Source of the DNA: Pseudoxanthomonas sp. Root65 | GTDB lineage: Bacteria; Pseudomonadota; Gammaproteobacteria; Xanthomonadales; Xanthomonadaceae | Direction: 5' to 3' | Assembly: GCF_001427635.1 (NCBI RefSeq) | Contig: NZ_LMHA01000001.1 | Coordinates: forward strand, 1,835,133 to 1,899,132 | DNA: 64,000 bases | Shown here: positions 61,176 to 64,000 of the stretch, piece by piece | Layout of the letters: each line of letters starts with the position of its first letter | Position numbering within the stretch: the first letter of the stretch is position 1 | Made by a program: the position numbers and the translations under genes | The notes under the pieces: generated by a model | What the model saw: only the letters and a program-made list of their open reading frames with translations | What the model was told of the DNA's origin: nothing | The model's database searches: none

Positions 61176-61525
61176 GGTGTCTCTGATCGCAACGTGCAGC
61201 TGGTGCCGACCCGGCACCCGTGGCGGTGGCGTCGTCCTGGGGCCACGACGTACCCGGCGGGTACGTTCCGTTTCCGCGCCGCCGTGTGGTTGCGTGCGCA
61301 ACGGCAGTGGGGCGGTGCAAGCGGCCTCGGCGGATCGGCGTCGGCGATGAGGCCACTGTACGCCCGATCCTCATGCCGCCTGTCTGGTGTGAGTTCACTT
61401 TTCAGAAGTGACAGGACGGGGACACGGCGCACGAATGTGCCGTCCTTTTGGAGGGTGACCTTCCGCCAACCGCGTCGCATCTTGGCATCCAGCGAAATCC
61501 GCAGGCCGATGGCTGGAGCGACACC
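61176..61525. other. 350-bp divergent promoter region
   Basis: Intergenic space between the MalT-like regulator and the UDP-sugar dehydrogenase genes. It holds one notable palindrome (61248-61266); otherwise no distinctive features were seen. Confidence 0.6.
61248..61266. promoter_or_regulatory. Palindromic candidate operator
   Basis: ACGTACCC-GGC-GGGTACGT, perfect 8-bp arms with a 3-bp centre, 73 bp from the regulator start. Possibly the binding site of the LuxR-type regulator for auto- or cross-regulation; inferred from symmetry and position. Confidence 0.45.
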
Positions 61526-62986
61526 ATGGAGCGTCGTGAGCTTCCGCACTCCCGTTCGAAGTCCGATCGTCCCGCCATGGCCGGGTACGACGAGGCGTCG
61601 GCTGGCGATCTGTCGCTGCTGGACGAGACTCCCGCAGCGCATGCCTGCACGGCGGCGTGCATCGAACACTACGACGATCCGCCGCCGGCCGGCGACGCCA
61701 GCCTGCTCGGCCATGTGGCCGTCGCCGTGGTGGGGCTCGGTTACGTGGGCCTGCGCGTGGCCACGGCGATGGCCGGCACGTTCCCGACGGTCGGCTTCGA
61801 CGTGGACGAGACCCGCCTGTCGACGCTGCGCAACGGCATCGACTGCAGCGGTGAAGTCGCGCAGGACATCCTGGTGCACAGCCGGCTGAAGCTGCACTCC
61901 GACCCGGCGGCGCTGGCCGACAGCAATGTCTTCATCGTGGCGGTCCCCACGCCGCTGACGCCGGGCGGCAAGCCCGACCTGGGCATGCTGGAGGATGCGT
62001 GCACGATGATCGGCAAGGTCATGGCGCCGGGGGCGACGGTGGTGATCGAGTCGACGGTGTACCCCGGCACGACGGAAGAGGTCTGCGGTCCGGCGCTGGA
62101 GCGCGCCAGCGGACTGCGCTGTGGCGTGGACTTCCAGATCGCCTACAGCCCCGAGCGGCTCAATCCGGGCGATACCCGGCGCGACTTCGCCTCGATCGTC
62201 AAACTGGTCGCGGCGCAGGACCGCCGCACGCTCGACCTGGTGGCTGCGGTCTACGGCTCGGTGGTCGGCGCGGGCGTACATCGCGTCGACTCCATCAAGG
62301 TGGCCGAAGCGGCCAAGCTGCTGGAGAACACGCAGCGCGACGTCAACATCGCGCTGATCAACGAGATGGCGCAGATCTGCGGCCTGCTCGGCATCCGCGC
62401 CGCCGACGTGCTGCGCGCGGCGGGGAGCAAGTGGAACTTCCTGCCGTTCACGCCGGGCCTGGTCGGTGGACATTGCGTCGGCATCGATCCTTACTACCTG
62501 GCCGACGCGGCGCAGCGCTCGGGCTACCACCCGCGGGTGATCCTGGCGGCCCGCCAGGTCAACGAGGGCATGCCCGCGTACGTCGCCAGCCGGATCGTGC
62601 TGGCGATGGCCGCGCAGGAGACGCGCGTCCGCGGGGCACGGGTCGGCCTGCTCGGCATCACCTTCAAGGAAGGCGTGCCGGACATCCGCAATTCGAAGAC
62701 GGTCGAACTGGCGCAGGCGCTGGCGCTCTACGGTATCCAGGCGCACATCGCCGATCCGCGCGCCGATGTTTACGAAAGCCGTGCCGCGTTCGGCATCGAG
62801 CTGGAGGACGAGACCGACTGGGGCGATCTGGACGTGCTGGTGCTGGCAGTACCGCACGCGGAATTCATGGCCCGCATCTACGACCAGGCTGAGCAGTCGC
62901 TGCGTCCGCAGGGCCTGTTCGTGGACCTGAAGGCGGCGCTGGATCCGGCGTTGCTGCCGGAGGATGTTTTCTACATGGCGCTTTAG
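61526..62986 (+). CDS. Nucleotide-sugar (UDP-GlcNAc/UDP-ManNAc type) dehydrogenase
   Basis: UDP-sugar 6-dehydrogenase of 486 aa, converting a UDP-hexose (or UDP-HexNAc) to the uronic acid for surface polysaccharide. The Rossmann motif is VAVVGLGYVGLRVATAM (GxGxxG, about 68-84). Other elements are VAVPTPLTPGGKPDL, YSPERLNPGD, the Lys in SIKVAEAAKLLENTQRDVNI, the catalytic Cys at about residue 317 (GGHCVGIDPYYL) and GITFKEGVPDIRNSKTVEL. The WbpO/TviB-like pattern favours a UDP-N-acetylhexosamine substrate. A roughly 60-residue unstructured N-terminal extension is unusual; the ATG at 61577 is an alternative start that shortens it. Confidence 0.92.
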   Translation: MERRELPHSRSKSDRPAMAGYDEASAGDLSLLDETPAAHACTAACIEHYDDPPPAGDASLLGHVAVAVVGLGYVGLRVATAMAGTFPTVGFDVDETRLSTLRNGIDCSGEVAQDILVHSRLKLHSDPAALADSNVFIVAVPTPLTPGGKPDLGMLEDACTMIGKVMAPGATVVIESTVYPGTTEEVCGPALERASGLRCGVDFQIAYSPERLNPGDTRRDFASIVKLVAAQDRRTLDLVAAVYGSVVGAGVHRVDSIKVAEAAKLLENTQRDVNIALINEMAQICGLLGIRAADVLRAAGSKWNFLPFTPGLVGGHCVGIDPYYLADAAQRSGYHPRVILAARQVNEGMPAYVASRIVLAMAAQETRVRGARVGLLGITFKEGVPDIRNSKTVELAQALALYGIQAHIADPRADVYESRAAFGIELEDETDWGDLDVLVLAVPHAEFMARIYDQAEQSLRPQGLFVDLKAALDPALLPEDVFYMAL

Positions 62987-63054
62987 GGGAGACGTACGCG
63001 GGCCGGCGCGGAATGCGTCCGCCGGCGCGCGTCGCCAACGTACGAGGGCGGGTA

Positions 63055-63879
63055 TCAGGCGGTCGCGGCCGGCGCGGCGTCGAGCAGCAGCGCCAGCGCG
63101 GTCCGCAGGTCGCTGGCGCCCTCGTTGCCGTCGTCCGGCCGGTCGCGCAGGGCGGCGTGCAACGTGAGCAGTGCGGCTTCGTCCAGGTCGCCACGCAGCA
63201 CCAGCGCCAGCACGGCGCCGGTGCGCAGGTGCGGCAGCAGGCCGGTCACGAAGGCGATGCCGTGGCGGGCGGCGAGCGCCTGCAGCGCGCGCCTTTGTAG
63301 CCACAGGTCGATCGCGCTGAAGGGCGAGGTGGCGCCGGGTGAGGAGAGGGCAAGCGCAGTGAGGCGGGCATCGTCCGGCGCGTCGCGCGCCACGATATCC
63401 AGCGCGACCGATACGCGGGGTAACCGTTCGTGCAGCATCGCGTCGTTCCAAGGTGGACCCGGCCGGTCGCGAAGGCCCAGCCAGCCGGCGAGGTAGGCGT
63501 CCAGTTCGACGCGCGCCACTTCCAGCGGTGGCAGGACGTCCGGTGCCAGCCGGTCCGCATGCAGACCCGGCCAGGCATGGGGCAGGACGAGCACGGCACG
63601 CCACTCCGCCAGGCGGGCGTGCACCGATGGCGTCACCCGTTGTTCGATTGACGCAGGCGGTTCGACGCCGTTGATGACATCTGTCCAGGCACGGCACATC
63701 GCCACGATGGCCACGAGAGTGTCCTTGCCTACCGATAGCGCTCCCACGAGCTGGCGCCAGTTATCCGCTTCCTGCAGGTGGACAGGAAGAAGCAGCGGAT
63801 CGGTCGCAGGCTGCTCGCCGCGGGCCAAAGCCCGGACACGCTCGGCGAGCGCGGCGCGCTCGGTGCAGTGGCCGCACAT
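63055..63879 (-). CDS. Protein of unknown function (274 aa)
   Basis: Helical, Leu/Ala-rich soluble protein. It begins MCGHCTERAALAERVRALAR with one CxxC pair, then contains RLPRVSVALDIVARDAPDD and AIDLWLQRRALQALAARHGI. No family or catalytic motif is recognised. It lies 30 bp downstream of another leftward gene that runs off the window, so the two may form an operon. Confidence 0.7.
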   Translation of the reverse strand: MCGHCTERAALAERVRALARGEQPATDPLLLPVHLQEADNWRQLVGALSVGKDTLVAIVAMCRAWTDVINGVEPPASIEQRVTPSVHARLAEWRAVLVLPHAWPGLHADRLAPDVLPPLEVARVELDAYLAGWLGLRDRPGPPWNDAMLHERLPRVSVALDIVARDAPDDARLTALALSSPGATSPFSAIDLWLQRRALQALAARHGIAFVTGLLPHLRTGAVLALVLRGDLDEAALLTLHAALRDRPDDGNEGASDLRTALALLLDAAPAATA

Positions 63880-63909
63880 GTATTCAGTCCCGTCCCACGA
63901 GGAGAATCA

Positions 63910-64000
63910 TCACAGCGACACCTTGCCGGTTCGATCGAACATCGTCAGACGCATCGCCGCTTCCTGCGCCATCGAATCCTCTGGTCGGATCGCCACCAGC
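63910..64000 (-). CDS. C-terminal fragment of a gene continuing beyond the window
   Basis: The last 29 codons before a TGA at 63910-63912, read on the minus strand, give a peptide ending AMRLTMFDRTGKVSL. The open frame reaches the window edge, and the position just upstream of the 63055-63879 gene fits an operon partner. Identity cannot be judged from so short a piece. Confidence 0.45.
   Translation of the reverse strand, partial: LVAIRPEDSMAQEAAMRLTMFDRTGKVSL

Noticed and set aside
58527..61889. Very long open frame antisense to the MalT-like regulator
   Set aside because: Arises from high-GC codon bias opposite a well-supported regulator with Walker and HTH motifs; the peptide has no domain features.

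Overview
The window is about 64 kb of high-GC DNA with densely packed genes on both strands. It looks like the chromosome of a gammaproteobacterium in the family Xanthomonadaceae (Pseudoxanthomonas/Stenotrophomonas/Lysobacter type). The reasons are a class II ribonucleotide reductase split into two genes (an NrdJa/NrdJb pair), lysine/alanine-rich histone H1-like DNA, many GTAG-type palindromic repeats with a REP-associated tyrosine transposase (RAYT), and the overall protein set. The genus assignment is inference. No rRNA, tRNA, CRISPR array or prophage was seen.

Layout. 0-3.6 kb: a Tat-exported molybdenum hydroxylase (large subunit cut by the window edge, plus its 2Fe-2S subunit) divergent from its XdhC and MocA-type maturation genes. 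3.6-8.6 kb: an HlyD/ATPase/two-FtsX-permease exporter operon. 8.8-12.5 kb: an ABC-2 exporter with a DesK/DesR-type two-component system. 12.7-14.8 kb: M17 aminopeptidase and HAD phosphatase. 14.8-16.3 kb: a gene-free mosaic of repeats. 16.3-20.5 kb: AI-2E-type permease, a small envelope operon (DUF883, holin-like) and a DegP/DegQ protease. 20.5-25.0 kb: nrdJa, an H1-like protein gene and nrdJb, with a tandem NrdR-box-like operator upstream of nrdJa.

25.0-29.6 kb is a lower-GC accessory segment. It holds a 592-aa protein with a C-terminal HEPN-type RNase motif and two proteins with PD-(D/E)XK nuclease features, and is a candidate uncharacterised defence locus. 29.6-46.8 kb is an accessory zone crowded with GTAG palindromes and small secreted or membrane proteins. 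It includes a RAYT transposase flanked by its likely REP pairs, and two tandem lipoproteins followed by a T4-lysozyme-like/RTX-like protein, which reads as an effector/immunity locus. It also has a LytS/LytTR pair and an M28 peptidase.

47.4-51.4 kb is a copper-bufferin type RiPP operon (BufA1-like precursor, MNIO maturase BufB, partner BufC, DoxX) followed by an ECF sigma factor and its NrsF anti-sigma factor. A GTAACC-N16-CGAA promoter sits upstream of the precursor gene. 51.4-64 kb: a Ser/Thr kinase with a long repeat-rich tail, an outer-membrane barrel, an M20 peptidase, a lipoprotein nuclease, a MalT-like LuxR regulator divergent from a UDP-sugar dehydrogenase, and two genes running off the end.

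A theme across the window is that several genes take their stop codon from the GTAG (or GTAA) of an adjoining palindromic repeat.
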